Shown one piece after another: positions 26,108 to 35,378 of a stretch of DNA of 64,000 nucleotides (positions are counted from its first letter, which is position 1; the number at the start of each line of letters is the position of its first letter). Under the pieces are notes generated by a model that was not told the origin of the DNA, did not search any database, and was given only the letters and a program-made list of their open reading frames with translations. The DNA is from an uncultured Lachnospiraceae bacterium. Lineage in GTDB: Bacteria > Bacillota > Clostridia > Lachnospirales > Lachnospiraceae. The DNA is taken from NCBI GenBank assembly GCA_910579425.1, contig CAJTVL010000013.1:7763-71762 (forward strand), in the 5' to 3' direction. The position numbers and the translations under genes were made by a program.

Positions 26108-26368
26108 TCAGGCCTCTTTTTTCCATCTGGAAAGAGTGGGGAAATATGCCATAAGCATTTCCTTCGCCTCCTCCAGTGTCTTAGCCCTTCCCTGCTCTAC
26201 TTCAATCGGGGCGCAGAAATTCACCATATCCTCCATGGTGCATTCTTCCATCTCGCCGTTTTTATAGCAATAGCAGCAATAAGTATCGTTTTTGCTTCCG
26301 TCCTTCTCCGTACCGTACTGTTCCTCCTGCATGGGCATCCCGCAGCTCTGACAAATCTTTAATTCCAT
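26108..26368 (-). CDS. putative zinc ribbon protein
   Basis: The product is 86 residues. It carries a treble-type cysteine pattern, CQSCGMPM and YCCYCYKNGEMEECTMEDMV, characteristic of the small putative zinc-ribbon family (zf-ribbon_2), followed by a helical tail. Function is unknown. The ATG at 26368 has AAAGGAG upstream; the longer frame to 26413 is unlikely. It ends 17 bp before the Fpg-like start, so the two are probably cotranscribed. Confidence 0.8.
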   Translation of the reverse strand: MELKICQSCGMPMQEEQYGTEKDGSKNDTYCCYCYKNGEMEECTMEDMVNFCAPIEVEQGRAKTLEEAKEMLMAYFPTLSRWKKEA

Positions 26369-26514
26369 CTCTGATACTCCTTTCAACAATGTAAAAGCAA
26401 TCTTCTGTTTCATGTAGCTACAAACCGATTATAGCAGTCATAATCTGACATCTGTGTGTCATATTACAGAGGCGGATAAAATTTTTCTTTCCTGCGCTTC
26501 TTTCCGTCCGCCGG

Positions 26515-27522
26515 TCAGGTCTGGGCGGAAGCATCAGTCTCATACATTTTTTTCATGGCGGCTATCCGCTCTTTGATCTCTTCCCTGATCATTTCCGTCC
26601 CGAGCACCCGCGCAGAAGGCCCAAAAGAAAGGATCAGCCCATACACCCAGTCGTCCGGGCAGCACTTCATGTGAACCTGAAAGCTTCCGTCCGGGAGCAC
26701 TTCGATCTCTTCCTCCTCAAAACGATCGTAGACGCGGTAGGCTTCCTTTTTGTCAATCCAAAGCATAATATCCTCCATTCCCGCTTCAAACGGATGCAGG
26801 CCGGGACACTCCTTTTCCCCACCCTCCAGGCAACGCGCTGTTATGTCAGGTGCAGGCGCAGATTCTTCCTCCTTCAGAGGTCTCTCCTGAAAAGCTTTCT
26901 CCCGGGAAAGGTCCTCCCGCACAGGAAAGCTCTCCTCCAGAATCCGCACCCGTTTCATTCTGAGTACCTTAAACAGCCGCATTTCCTGCCTGGTCCTGCA
27001 AAAAGCCCTCAGATACCAGGTATACTCCTTAAAAAGAAGCTGTATCGGCTCGGTTTCCCTGCTGCTCATGCCCCCATACTGGCCGTAATAGTCAAAAACA
27101 AGCACCTTGTGGGAAAGAATAGACTCCCGTATCTGCTCGTAAAGTTCTCCCCTTCTCCCGCTCCAGTCAGAAAAGTCAATGGATACCCAATTTAAAGGCT
27201 TGGTCTTAAAAAATTCCCCCAGCTTTAGAAGAGTCTCCTCTTCCTTGAAAGCCCCGGTTTCCTTAAGGCTTTCAAGAGCCGATAAAATCTGGGTTTGCTC
27301 CTTCTTCGTCACCAGCATTTTGTCCAGCACAAACTGCTCTGTGAGGCTGATGCCGCCGTTCTTCCCTTTCCTGGTATAGACAGGGATTCCTGCCATACTC
27401 AGAGTTTCCACATCCCGGTACACGGTGCGGACGCTGACTTCAAACCGTTCCGCCAGCTCCGCGGCCGTAACGTTCTGTCTATTCATCAATATATAAATCA
27501 TGCCCAGCAAACGGTTCAGCAT
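26515..27522 (-). CDS. YafY-type regulator with HTH_11 and WYL domains
   Basis: The product is 335 residues. The N-terminal winged helix (LLGMIYILMNRQNVTAAELA, then VSVRTVYRDVETLSMAGIPVY) is followed by a WYL domain near residues 150-215 (TWYLRAFCRTRQEMRLFKVLRM). A C-terminal extension ends AAMKKMYETDA. WYL regulators bind nucleic acids or small ligands and often control DNA-damage or defence genes. The ATG at 27522 has GAGGAG about 10 bp upstream. The target is unknown. Confidence 0.88.
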   Translation of the reverse strand: MLNRLLGMIYILMNRQNVTAAELAERFEVSVRTVYRDVETLSMAGIPVYTRKGKNGGISLTEQFVLDKMLVTKKEQTQILSALESLKETGAFKEEETLLKLGEFFKTKPLNWVSIDFSDWSGRRGELYEQIRESILSHKVLVFDYYGQYGGMSSRETEPIQLLFKEYTWYLRAFCRTRQEMRLFKVLRMKRVRILEESFPVREDLSREKAFQERPLKEEESAPAPDITARCLEGGEKECPGLHPFEAGMEDIMLWIDKKEAYRVYDRFEEEEIEVLPDGSFQVHMKCCPDDWVYGLILSFGPSARVLGTEMIREEIKERIAAMKKMYETDASAQT

Positions 27523-27651
27523 ACGATACCATGCTCCTCTCAAAAAAACAGCTTTTCATCCAGGGCCTGTTCAAACGATACCTGCGTAAAATATGAGAAA
27601 AGAGGGAAAGGAGCGGCTGTACCTGTCTTTTAGACCCTCAGCCGCCCTAAA

Positions 27652-27935
27652 TCACTGCTCTGTTATTTCTTCTATGAAAAATCGTCCATGGAACACCGCC
27701 CCTGTGTGTACACAAGCAACGGAAATTCACTGTAATAGCTCATCCCGGCCTCTCTTAATATCATGCCAATATTCTGGCGTTCAGGCGGTACAACACGTTC
27801 CTTAACAAAGAGCCTGGACCATTTATCGTCGATTTCCCGGATGCCCTTCCTTGCCAGAATCCCCGGAATTGCCGGTAAATGGTCGGGGTCTACGGTGAAA
27901 GGGATTGAAATATGGTACTCGTCCGTAATTGCCAT
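27652..27935 (-). pseudogene. small partner of the HipA-like kinase, frameshifted at its end
   Basis: The ATG frame (27935-27672) gives 87 residues: EYHISIPFTVDPDHL, VKERVVPPERQNIG, YYSEFPLLVYTQGRCSMDDFS, then a stop. Adding one T to the five-T run at 27681-27677 restores a longer end, FFIEEITEQ, with a stop at 27652-27654. A homopolymer slip or sequencing error is therefore likely. No named family is claimed. It overlaps the HipA-like frame by 46 bp, as expected for a coupled toxin-antitoxin-like pair. Confidence 0.5.
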
Positions 27936-28651
27936 GGGACAGCCGCATCTTCTGACTGTCTTACATTTTTCATATCCTTGAAAATGACCTCTTCCCTTAA
28001 ATCCACAGGTTTTACTTCATCCAACAGGTTCTCCGGAACCGCCTTCAGATTCTCTGTAAGCGACATGGTCCCCACAAAATTATTGACAGGGCCATCCTTT
28101 AGCCGATCAAAGCCTTCCATTGCCTTGCCGTCATTATAACAGGAAAACAGGAGGGAGAGTCCGTTATCAAATACGGGAGCCGCGCGATAGGTTCCCTGTT
28201 TCTCAAGGATTTCGGTGTTTGCACCATGACGATCACGGTTACAGATCAGATAATCCAATAGGAAAATCTGATAAAAGTATTGCTCTAACCGACTGCGCAC
28301 AATAAACTCCCATACATCCTCGTCCGGATTTTTGTTTATCTCATAGTATGTCTCAAATGCCAGCTTGTGTTCTCCAGGCTTTTTAAAGTCTATTGATCTT
28401 GTAAGCCAAGTACGGTAATTTTTTCTGTCTATTTTCACCTCTGCATAAATCAAATCATATTCCAAATGCGGTATTTTTAATGCATCAGCAATATTCTGCG
28501 CCACGATTTCATTCAGGTATTCGTGACCATAGATTCCTCTGACCGTATCAAAATTCGATAATTTATAGTAGTATTTTATCCCATCAGACTGCTCGTATGA
28601 TTTCAGGAAGCTCCCTCCCCGCCTATTTTCAGTTCCTTCCCAAACAGGGAT
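27890..28651 (-). pseudogene. HipA-like kinase, decayed at both ends
   Basis: The open frame contains GGGGSFLKSYEQSDGIKYYYK, then EYLNEIVAQNIADAL. It also has the kinase core DYLICNRDRHGANTEIL and APVFDNGLSLLFSCY, the catalytic loop and metal-binding DNG of HipA/PI3K-like Ser/Thr kinases. No ATG, GTG or TTG occurs in frame before 28504, which is already inside the domain. The C-terminus ends abruptly (VPWQLRTSTIFQSLSP) where the partner gene starts. Intact relatives phosphorylate translation factors or partner proteins; this copy is probably inactive unless a non-standard start is used. Confidence 0.6.
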
Positions 28652-28664
28652 CAGCCACTATTTT

Positions 28665-28685
28665 ATAGTAAATAGTATACTATAA
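28665..28685. promoter_or_regulatory. palindrome upstream of the HipA-like gene
   Basis: TATAGTA (28665-28671) and TACTATA (28679-28685) form a perfect inverted repeat around AATAGTA, in an A/T-rich stretch just before the HipA-like frame. An operator is plausible. Confidence 0.4.
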
Positions 28686-28819
28686 ATAGGAAAATTTTCA
28701 AAGCCCTATTAAAAGCCTGAAACCGTAACTTTATTGGCCGGATGCCCTGCAGCACAGTACAAGGCACCGTGAATAGCAGCAGGGCATGGATTCTTTTAAT
28801 CAAACGGTTCATGTTAAAG

Positions 28820-28849
28820 TTGTAATGCTTCCAGGGTATGTGCTATAAT
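28820..28849 (+). promoter_or_regulatory. promoter of the PD-(D/E)XK gene
   Basis: TTGTAA (28820-28825), an 18-bp spacer with TGTGC, and TATAAT (28844-28849), which is a perfect -10. AAGGAG and the ATG follow. Confidence 0.65.
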
Positions 28850-28871
28850 TTATGTACACAAAGGAGACAAT

Positions 28872-29789
28872 ATGAAAGATACAAAAATACAGTGGCATCC
28901 CGGGTTTGTGGCTGCCATGAACCTGGAATTTGCAAAAGACAGAAAAAATCTGATTTTTGAAAAAGAATACAATTTAAACACAAAGCCGTTAGAAATAGAT
29001 CTGCTTGTCATAAAAAAAGAAGCCTCCGTCCGCATTAAAAACGAAATTGGAGCCCTTTTCAGGGGTCACAATATTATGGAATATAAATCTCCGGACGATT
29101 CTCTGGATATTGATGCTTTTTATAAAACCGGGGCATATGCAAGCCTTTATAAATCCTATGGGAAAACTTTGGACGCAATAAAGGCAGATGATGTAACAGT
29201 CTCCCTTGTACGCGAGGCAAAGCCGGAAGGCCTTTTCCGTTACCTTAAGGAGCATCATTATTCTATCTCAACCCCCAACCGGGGAATCTATTATATTGAA
29301 GGGCCGGTTCTGTTTCCAACTCAAATTATTGTGACGCGGGAATTAAACGATGAGACCCATATCTGGCTCACAGCCCTGTCAGACAGGATGGAAATGCAGA
29401 ATATGAAAAGGCTTCTGAAAAGTGTTACAGGCTTGTCAGGAAAGGCAGATCGGGAATTCGCGGATTCTGTTCTTGAAGTAAGCGTTGGAGCCAATAAACA
29501 GGTAATCAATAAGTTGTTAGGAGATGATAGTATGTGTCAGGCGCTTTTGGAAATTATGGAACCACAGTTACAGCTCATAGAAAAAAGGATGAGAGAAGAA
29601 GTCCGGGAAAAAGTAAGAGAAGAAGTCCAAGAAAAAATAAGAGAAGAAGTCCAAGAAAAAATAAGAGAAGAAGACATCAAAATAACGATAGGCATTTTAA
29701 GACGGCTTGGGCATAAGGATTCTGAAATAGAAAGAGAAATTATGCAAACATATGCCTTGTCTGAAAAGGATACCCGGAGATATTTGTAA
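28872..29789 (+). CDS. PD-(D/E)XK nuclease-like protein with repeat-bearing coiled coil
   Basis: The product is 305 residues. The N-terminal domain carries the pattern EIDLLV (Asp43) and IMEYKSP (Glu70, Lys72), typical of PD-(D/E)XK enzymes such as the Rpn/transposase-associated group. Residues about 235-268 are a charged coiled coil of tandem REEVQEKI units encoded by a 24-bp DNA repeat. The C-terminus GILRRLGHKDSEIEREIMQTYALS resembles the tail of Rpn/DUF4351-type proteins. A perfect -10, an AAGGAG site and a terminator frame it as a single-gene unit. Nuclease activity is inferred from the motif. Confidence 0.75.
   Translation: MKDTKIQWHPGFVAAMNLEFAKDRKNLIFEKEYNLNTKPLEIDLLVIKKEASVRIKNEIGALFRGHNIMEYKSPDDSLDIDAFYKTGAYASLYKSYGKTLDAIKADDVTVSLVREAKPEGLFRYLKEHHYSISTPNRGIYYIEGPVLFPTQIIVTRELNDETHIWLTALSDRMEMQNMKRLLKSVTGLSGKADREFADSVLEVSVGANKQVINKLLGDDSMCQALLEIMEPQLQLIEKRMREEVREKVREEVQEKIREEVQEKIREEDIKITIGILRRLGHKDSEIEREIMQTYALSEKDTRRYL
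29592..29675 (+). repeat. 24-bp in-frame tandem repeat
   Basis: Two identical 24-bp units (29616-29639 and 29640-29663, AGAGAAGAAGTCCAAGAAAA...) are preceded by a diverged copy (29592-29615) and followed by a half copy to 29675. Each unit encodes eight residues, so copy-number change would lengthen or shorten the coiled coil without a frameshift. Confidence 0.85.
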
Positions 29790-29815
29790 AAAACTATATA
29801 ACCGTATATAGAAAG

Positions 29816-29850
29816 AGGCATAAAATCACTGCGGGATTTTATGCCTTTTT
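29816..29850 (+). terminator. terminator of the PD-(D/E)XK gene
   Basis: AGGCATAAAATC (29816-29827) pairs perfectly with GATTTTATGCCT (29835-29846), followed by TTTTC. Confidence 0.9.
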
Positions 29851-29894
29851 CTTTCCTGAAACCTGCACAATTTTTCCGGGATTAAAAAATAATT

Positions 29895-31568
29895 TTACAA
29901 ATACTCCTTCATCTTCTCCCCGATCTTCCTGCGCAACTCATACAGATAGGAAGCCTCCTTAGGATAGCTGGTAAAGGTAAAAGGCTTATCCTGTCCCTCA
30001 TAGATCAATTCCTCCACCGCTTCCCTGCCCGCTAAGGCTTCCAGCGCTTCTAAGGCTCTCATATCGTCAATTCCCTGCCTCTGCACCTCTCCACGGATGG
30101 ACGACCAGGGCTTTCCCTCTATCCCCGGATACACCAGGAAAGAATCTCCCGAAGGGAAAGCATAATTCGCATGCGTATCCAAAAACGGGTTAATATGCTC
30201 CTTTGACAGAACCGAATTATAAAAATTATAACCCCAATGCAAAAAGCCCCTGATATGATACAGATACATCAGTACGCCCATGATCCGGTTTCTTGCGCTG
30301 GGCATGGAAAAGAATCTGTTAGGCACCTGATATTTCTGGCTGCAGCAATAGTATGTCCACAAGTCCGGAACCTGATGATCGGCAAAAGGCTGAATGTGAT
30401 TGTTGGCGGGAACCGGTCTCTCCACCAGTCCTTTTTCATAAAAATCAAAGTCGCTTAGGGCATCGATCACCAGCCATCCCTCCAACAGATCCGAAGCCGC
30501 CGCTTTCGCCGCCTGATAGCTCTCCAAATGCTCCGCCGAGGGTTCGTCGGAAATATGGAAATAAATCTGCTCCTTTGTAAAGCCAAGGGAGAGAAGCTCC
30601 TTTTGCAGGGCGGGCAGAAACGACTTAAGGAAACTGCGGTAGGAAGGGTCGTCCGCCTTTACATGCCAGCCGAACATCTTTTCCATCCTGCCTTCCTTCT
30701 CCACCAAAATCTTGGGCGTCGCTTTTGCTCCCCACTGGGTAAAGAGATGAGGAACTTCTATGTATTCAATCCCGTACTTTTGGCAGATGCCGCACCACTT
30801 TTCCAGCTTGTCAAATCCAAAGGTCCACTCTCCCTCCTGCAGGGCAATATCCACAAGCTGAACCGTGGTTCTCTCCCCTCCAACCTCTGTGTCCAGAGGC
30901 GGCGTAAATACCGGGGTTAAAAGCATATTGATGCCAAGCTCTCCCGCAAGCTTAATCTGCTCTTCAATCACTTTCCAATGGAAATCGCCAAACACCTGGG
31001 TGTGATAAAAATCTGCCAGACAGTCCGCATGAAACCACTGGGTATGGATCAGTTCCTGATGGGGAAGCTTACAGTCCAGAACCTCCAATGAAAAGTGCAG
31101 GGTTACCGCTTCCTCCTCAATAGAAATATTCTCCCCAGAGGAAATCAGAATTTCCACCGGGTAAACTCCCGCCGGTACTTCCCTTGTGTCGGGAAAATCA
31201 ATCCACACAGAGCGGTACTGGCAAAAAATAGGCACGATCTTATTCTCCCTCTTTGGTTTGAGCAAATCCGGAAACATTCCCGGCTCCCTGGAAAGATAAT
31301 TGTCATCCACCTCCCCGTTGACCGGAAAAGCCGAAGGGACAGGCTCCACATCCCGCAGTCTTGCCGCGGTGGGAGACCCCTTGACCTCGCAGGTAAGCTC
31401 CGTTTTGGGCCCTTCCTGGGGCGTGGGTTCCCCCCGGTACACAAGTTGCAGCGCGGGAACTTCTCCCTGCAGAATGGTGATCTTTTCCCCCTCTTCCATC
31501 ACCTGCGGCATCCGGTTCCAGAACACCTTTTCCAGACTTCCGGCCAGATAAAATTCATAATTCTTCAT
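29895..31568 (-). CDS. DUF4091/GH123-like glycoside hydrolase
   Basis: The product is about 557 residues. The C-terminal half carries the DUF4091 pattern with YFHISDEPS, where Asp341-Glu342 correspond to the adjacent catalytic acids of the GH123 group (exo-beta-N-acetylgalactosaminidases). HIRGFLHWGYNFYNS and the Trp-rich RGEVQRQGIDDMRALEAL region follow. There is no signal peptide, so it acts on imported sugars. The ATG at 31568 is chosen as the first that starts the family-like sequence; its ribosome binding site is weak. Substrate is inferred only. Confidence 0.8.
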   Translation of the reverse strand: MKNYEFYLAGSLEKVFWNRMPQVMEEGEKITILQGEVPALQLVYRGEPTPQEGPKTELTCEVKGSPTAARLRDVEPVPSAFPVNGEVDDNYLSREPGMFPDLLKPKRENKIVPIFCQYRSVWIDFPDTREVPAGVYPVEILISSGENISIEEEAVTLHFSLEVLDCKLPHQELIHTQWFHADCLADFYHTQVFGDFHWKVIEEQIKLAGELGINMLLTPVFTPPLDTEVGGERTTVQLVDIALQEGEWTFGFDKLEKWCGICQKYGIEYIEVPHLFTQWGAKATPKILVEKEGRMEKMFGWHVKADDPSYRSFLKSFLPALQKELLSLGFTKEQIYFHISDEPSAEHLESYQAAKAAASDLLEGWLVIDALSDFDFYEKGLVERPVPANNHIQPFADHQVPDLWTYYCCSQKYQVPNRFFSMPSARNRIMGVLMYLYHIRGFLHWGYNFYNSVLSKEHINPFLDTHANYAFPSGDSFLVYPGIEGKPWSSIRGEVQRQGIDDMRALEALEALAGREAVEELIYEGQDKPFTFTSYPKEASYLYELRRKIGEKMKEYL

Positions 31569-31696
31569 GTTTCTTACTTTAACCCCTTTCTCCTTCTTTG
31601 CTGCCGAAAGAAATATCAATCTCTTTGCACTTAACTGCATTTTACCATTCTATTTTGTCTCCGGCAAGGAATATAAATCTGTGAGAAGCCGCTTTT

Positions 31697-32539
31697 TTAA
31701 CCGGGACTATGTATTTCTCTTTTTCTACCCTTCGCCAGATCATAATAAAAAATATACTGCTGCAATATCCCCTCATATCCCTTATACCTCTCAAAGGGAA
31801 ACCCCTGCGGATACCAGGCCTTTAAAGCCTGATTTATATGGGTATCTATGGGAAATGCCTGGGTCTGATGCAGCGCAAAAAGACAAATACACTCCGCCAC
31901 CTTCACTCCCACGCCGCAGAGCTTTAAAAGCTCCGCCCTGGCCTCTTCATGTCCCATGGCCTTTACCGCCTCTAAATCCACCTTTCCCTGCGCCACGCTG
32001 AGGGACGTTTCGTGAATATAACGGCTTCGGTATCCCAGGTTACAGGCATATAAATCTTCCAAAGGTACTTTGGAGAGCGCCTCCGGGCCGGGGAAACCAT
32101 AATAAACCTGTCCCTTTTCCGTCTGCTTCTTCTCCCCGTAGTTTTTGCAGAGCAAATCGATGCACTTCCTGATACGTTTGATATTATTCTGCTGGGAGAT
32201 CAAAAAAGAAATGATAATTTCCCACAAATCCTGCCGTAAAATCCTGATTCCGCTCCCCCGCCGGGCCGCCTCCAAAAGATAAGCGTCCTCACGGTCTATG
32301 GAATGAATAAATCTTCCGTAGTCCGTATCCAAATCAAAATAATCTTTCCAAATCCGATCAAATTCCTGCGGTGGACAGTCAAAAGCTATTTCATTTCCTT
32401 TTTGTCTGATTTCCAGGTACCTTCCCAAGGCTGTCAGTTTGTAAATATCTTCTTCGCCATCCAGTCTTTCCAGCCGGAAGCACTGGCCGGATTCGCAGAT
32501 CTGACGGATGGAAAAGTGGTCTTTCGTGATGCTTACCAT
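31697..32539 (-). CDS. OGG1/AlkA-type DNA glycosylase (8-oxoguanine)
   Basis: The product is 280 residues. It has an N-terminal TBP-like domain (GQCFRLERL) and a helix-hairpin-helix-GPD core LCGVGVKVAECICLFALHQT. Lys213 lies at the bifunctional glycosylase/lyase position and the catalytic Asp232 in FPIDTHINQAL. Substrate-binding residues look like those of OGG1-type enzymes that remove 8-oxoguanine. It follows the MATE gene by 39 bp on the same strand. Confidence 0.9.
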   Translation of the reverse strand: MVSITKDHFSIRQICESGQCFRLERLDGEEDIYKLTALGRYLEIRQKGNEIAFDCPPQEFDRIWKDYFDLDTDYGRFIHSIDREDAYLLEAARRGSGIRILRQDLWEIIISFLISQQNNIKRIRKCIDLLCKNYGEKKQTEKGQVYYGFPGPEALSKVPLEDLYACNLGYRSRYIHETSLSVAQGKVDLEAVKAMGHEEARAELLKLCGVGVKVAECICLFALHQTQAFPIDTHINQALKAWYPQGFPFERYKGYEGILQQYIFYYDLAKGRKREIHSPG

Positions 32540-32578
32540 TCCAGTCTCCTGTATTTATATTCTATCCCCAAGCCGCAC

Positions 32579-33916
32579 TTACTTTCGCACATCATATCCC
32601 CCAACCCTGCGCAGACACAGAATCCCTGCCAAATCCGCCAGAAACCACCCGATGGGTATGGCCCACCAGATTCCCACAACGCCGACCCCGGGCAGGGGCG
32701 AGAGCAGATAGGCAAGCAGCACTCTTGTCCCTAAGGAAATCACCGTAAGCACCAGGGACATTTCCGGCTTTTCCACTCCTCGGTAAAAGCCGTATAAGAG
32801 GAACAATAACCCGATCCCGCAGTAAAAGGCTCCCTCAATCCGCAGATAAGCGGATCCTGTTTCTATGATTGCGCTCTCCCCCTTTTCCACAAAAAATCCC
32901 ATAAGTACAGGCGCAGAAAGAAAAATGAAAAAGGAAATCACAATACAGAAGGCGGCCGAAACAAGCGCAGCCCTGCGTACCCCCTGGCGGATCCGCTCCG
33001 CCTTGCCGGCTCCGTGATTCTGGGAGATAAACAGGGAAAAGGCGTTGCCGAATTCCTGGGCCGGCATATAGGCAAAGGTGTCGATCTTCACCGCTGCCGC
33101 AAACGCCGCCATCACAATGGTTCCGAAGCTGTTTACCAACCCCTGGATCATCAGGATGCCGAAGTTCATCACCGACTGCTGGATGCTGGCCGCAAAGGAA
33201 TGGCGGATCACCTCCGACATCGTCCGCTTATCCAGGGCAAGCTCCCTTTTCCCTGGCCTTAGCTCCGGCTCCTTCCCCCACACATAAAGGCCAATCCCCA
33301 GCCCCGAAGCCGCCTGGGATAAGACCGTGGCAAAGGCGGCGCCTGCGGCTCCCATCCCGAAGCTCACCACAAACAAAAGATCCAGTCCGATATTCATCAC
33401 TGCCGCAATCCCCAAAAAGCACAGCGGAGTGAAAGAATTTCCCATAGCGCGCAGCAGGAAGGCAAAGAAATTGTAAAGGAACACAAAGCCAATCCCCCAG
33501 AAAATAACCCACACATACTCATACATCAGATCGTATATGCTCTTTGGTACCTGCAAAATATGCAGAATGGGGTGGATAAAGACAAAGGAAAGGACGCTCA
33601 GCAGCACTGCTGCCGCCGCGATAAACAAAAAAGAAGCCAGCATACTTTTTTTCATCTGCAAAGCTTCCTTTTTCCCGTAATATACGGAAAAGACAGCGCC
33701 GCTTCCCATACAGAGCCCGATCAGGATGGACGTCAGAAATGTCATAAGGGTATAGGCGCTGCCCACCGCCGCAAGGGCATCTTTTCCCAAAAACCTCCCC
33801 ACGATCAGGGTATCGGCAATATTATAGCATTGCTGAAGCAAATTTCCCAATATCATTGGGCCTGCAAATTTCAGCATTGTCCCTGTTACATTCCCTCTGG
33901 TCAGATCCTTCTCCAT
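32579..33916 (-). CDS. MATE-family efflux transporter
   Basis: The product is 445 residues with twelve predicted membrane helices in two MatE repeats. The N-terminus LTRGNVTGTMLKFAGPMILGNLLQQCYNIADTLIVGRFLG and mid-protein QEFGNAFSLFISQNHGAGK are typical of the DinF/NorM class. These couple Na+ or H+ entry to drug or metabolite export. The ATG at 33916 follows GAGG; an upstream GTG is less likely. It lies between nfo and the OGG-type gene. Confidence 0.92.
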   Translation of the reverse strand: MEKDLTRGNVTGTMLKFAGPMILGNLLQQCYNIADTLIVGRFLGKDALAAVGSAYTLMTFLTSILIGLCMGSGAVFSVYYGKKEALQMKKSMLASFLFIAAAAVLLSVLSFVFIHPILHILQVPKSIYDLMYEYVWVIFWGIGFVFLYNFFAFLLRAMGNSFTPLCFLGIAAVMNIGLDLLFVVSFGMGAAGAAFATVLSQAASGLGIGLYVWGKEPELRPGKRELALDKRTMSEVIRHSFAASIQQSVMNFGILMIQGLVNSFGTIVMAAFAAAVKIDTFAYMPAQEFGNAFSLFISQNHGAGKAERIRQGVRRAALVSAAFCIVISFFIFLSAPVLMGFFVEKGESAIIETGSAYLRIEGAFYCGIGLLFLLYGFYRGVEKPEMSLVLTVISLGTRVLLAYLLSPLPGVGVVGIWWAIPIGWFLADLAGILCLRRVGGYDVRK

Positions 33917-33978
33917 TTTCCTCACTGCCTTTTGCTTTATTTCATTCTATTTGTTCATCGGCGTATCCGCCTGATTTT

Positions 33979-34821
33979 TCACTCTGACTGCCCAAGCCGC
34001 TCTTTGATCCTGCGTATTTCTTCCTTATGTCCGGCATCGTCCAAAGGCGTTTCCAGATAAAAAGGCAGCCCCCTAAGCTGCGGGTGTCTGAGCACCCCAA
34101 GCAGCGCTTCCATCCCGATCTCTCCCTCTCCAATGACGGCATGGCGGTCTTTATGGGAACCAAAGGGCATCAGACTGTCGTTTAAATGAATGGCTCTGAG
34201 CAGCCCAAGCCCCAGAACGCGGTCAAATTCCTCCAGCACACCGTCCAGATTATGGACAATGTCATACCCTGCGGAAAAGACATGGCAGGTGTCCAGACAG
34301 ATGCCAATCCGCTCCGGATGGACCGCGCCGTCCCGAATCGCCTTAAGCTCCTCAAAGCCGGCTCCAATCTCAGTCCCTTTCCCGGACATGGTTTCCAGAA
34401 GCACCGTAATCCGCTCTTTACCTGTAATCGCCTGGTTTAACCCCGCGATAATCTTTTGAATGCCCGCTTCTGCTCCAATCCCCGTATGGCTTCCCGGATG
34501 GAATACAATGGCCTCCATGCCAAGAGCGTCCATCCTTGCAATATCTTCTTTTATGACCATACAGGCAAATTCATAGGTGGCCTCCTTAGGGCTTGCCAGA
34601 TTCATGGTATAGGGGGCGTGTGCCAAAAGGGGACCAAAATTATTTTCCTTTTTAATGTTCCAAAAACGCTCTGTTTCCTCCCGGCTGTAATTCCGATAAC
34701 CGGAGCCTCTGGGATTGCGGCTGAAAATCTGCATGGTATTCGCTTCCATTTTAACCACGTTTTCTGCTGTCTTTGCAATTCCGTCCGCAATGGACATATG
34801 GGTTCCCATCGTCAGCATCAT
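33979..34821 (-). CDS. nfo: endonuclease IV
   Basis: The product is 280 residues. It is an AP endonuclease with three zinc ions that cuts DNA 5' to abasic sites in base-excision repair. Seen motifs are GTHMSIADGI, HAPYTMNLASP, VFHPGSHTG, LLETMSGKGTEIG, ICLDTCHVFSAGYD and HLNDSLMPFGSHKDRHA, with the metal ligands in each. The ATG at 34821 has AAGGATGG upstream. It starts 14 bp after the IbrB-like stop and so is very probably cotranscribed with the Ibr pair. Confidence 0.95.
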   Translation of the reverse strand: MMLTMGTHMSIADGIAKTAENVVKMEANTMQIFSRNPRGSGYRNYSREETERFWNIKKENNFGPLLAHAPYTMNLASPKEATYEFACMVIKEDIARMDALGMEAIVFHPGSHTGIGAEAGIQKIIAGLNQAITGKERITVLLETMSGKGTEIGAGFEELKAIRDGAVHPERIGICLDTCHVFSAGYDIVHNLDGVLEEFDRVLGLGLLRAIHLNDSLMPFGSHKDRHAVIGEGEIGMEALLGVLRHPQLRGLPFYLETPLDDAGHKEEIRRIKERLGQSE

Positions 34822-34835
34822 GTTTTTCCATCCTT

Positions 34836-35378
34836 TCAAATCATATCGGAGTAGTCCTCTTCCTCCTCTATGGGCCGCCAGGCTTCTCCGAACTTCACAT
34901 CCTTAAACAGAGCCGCCAGCCCCGTGATCTGCTTCAGGCGCAATATTTCGTCCCGATCCATGCCAAGATGCTTGGAGATCCAGGCATCCGAACGCCCCAG
35001 CTCGTGGAGCTCCTTCACGATATTGCTCATCAGATCCACATTGTGGCTTCCCCTGGCCCGATTGTGGCGGATGGTACTGGCCATCCTCTGGTCAAGAGAT
35101 TTGTCGATCACCGAGACGGGCAGCATCCCTTTTTCCCGCTCATAAATATCGGGGTGCTCCAGCATCACCCGGTAGCGGTGGAAGCCGTCCACAATTACAT
35201 AAATATCATTTTCCTTACTGTAATAACAGACAATGGGCATGGTATAGCCGTCGATCTTGATGCTCTCATAGAGCAGCCTCATCTCCGGCGGCGCCACGGA
35301 ATTGGGATTGTAGGTGTTGGGCTTTACTTTTTCTATGGGAACCTGAATAATCCGGTAAACGGGACTTTTATACTCCAT
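34836..35378 (-). CDS. IbrB-like ParB/sulfiredoxin-domain protein
   Basis: The product is 180 residues. It has a ParB-like N-terminal domain with the conserved VDGFHRYRV motif (DGFHR at 64-68) that binds nucleotide in ParB/Srx proteins. A helix-turn-helix-like segment (DAWISKHLGMDRDEILRLKQITGLA) follows, and the tail is acidic. It overlaps the upstream IbrA-like gene by 11 bp. The pair matches E. coli IbrA/IbrB, known as positive regulators of immunoglobulin-binding protein genes. The molecular activity is not settled. Confidence 0.82.
   Translation of the reverse strand: MEYKSPVYRIIQVPIEKVKPNTYNPNSVAPPEMRLLYESIKIDGYTMPIVCYYSKENDIYVIVDGFHRYRVMLEHPDIYEREKGMLPVSVIDKSLDQRMASTIRHNRARGSHNVDLMSNIVKELHELGRSDAWISKHLGMDRDEILRLKQITGLAALFKDVKFGEAWRPIEEEEDYSDMI

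Noticed and set aside
29592..29675. A CRISPR-like array
   Set aside because: The units are contiguous 24-bp repeats inside a reading frame, with no spacers.
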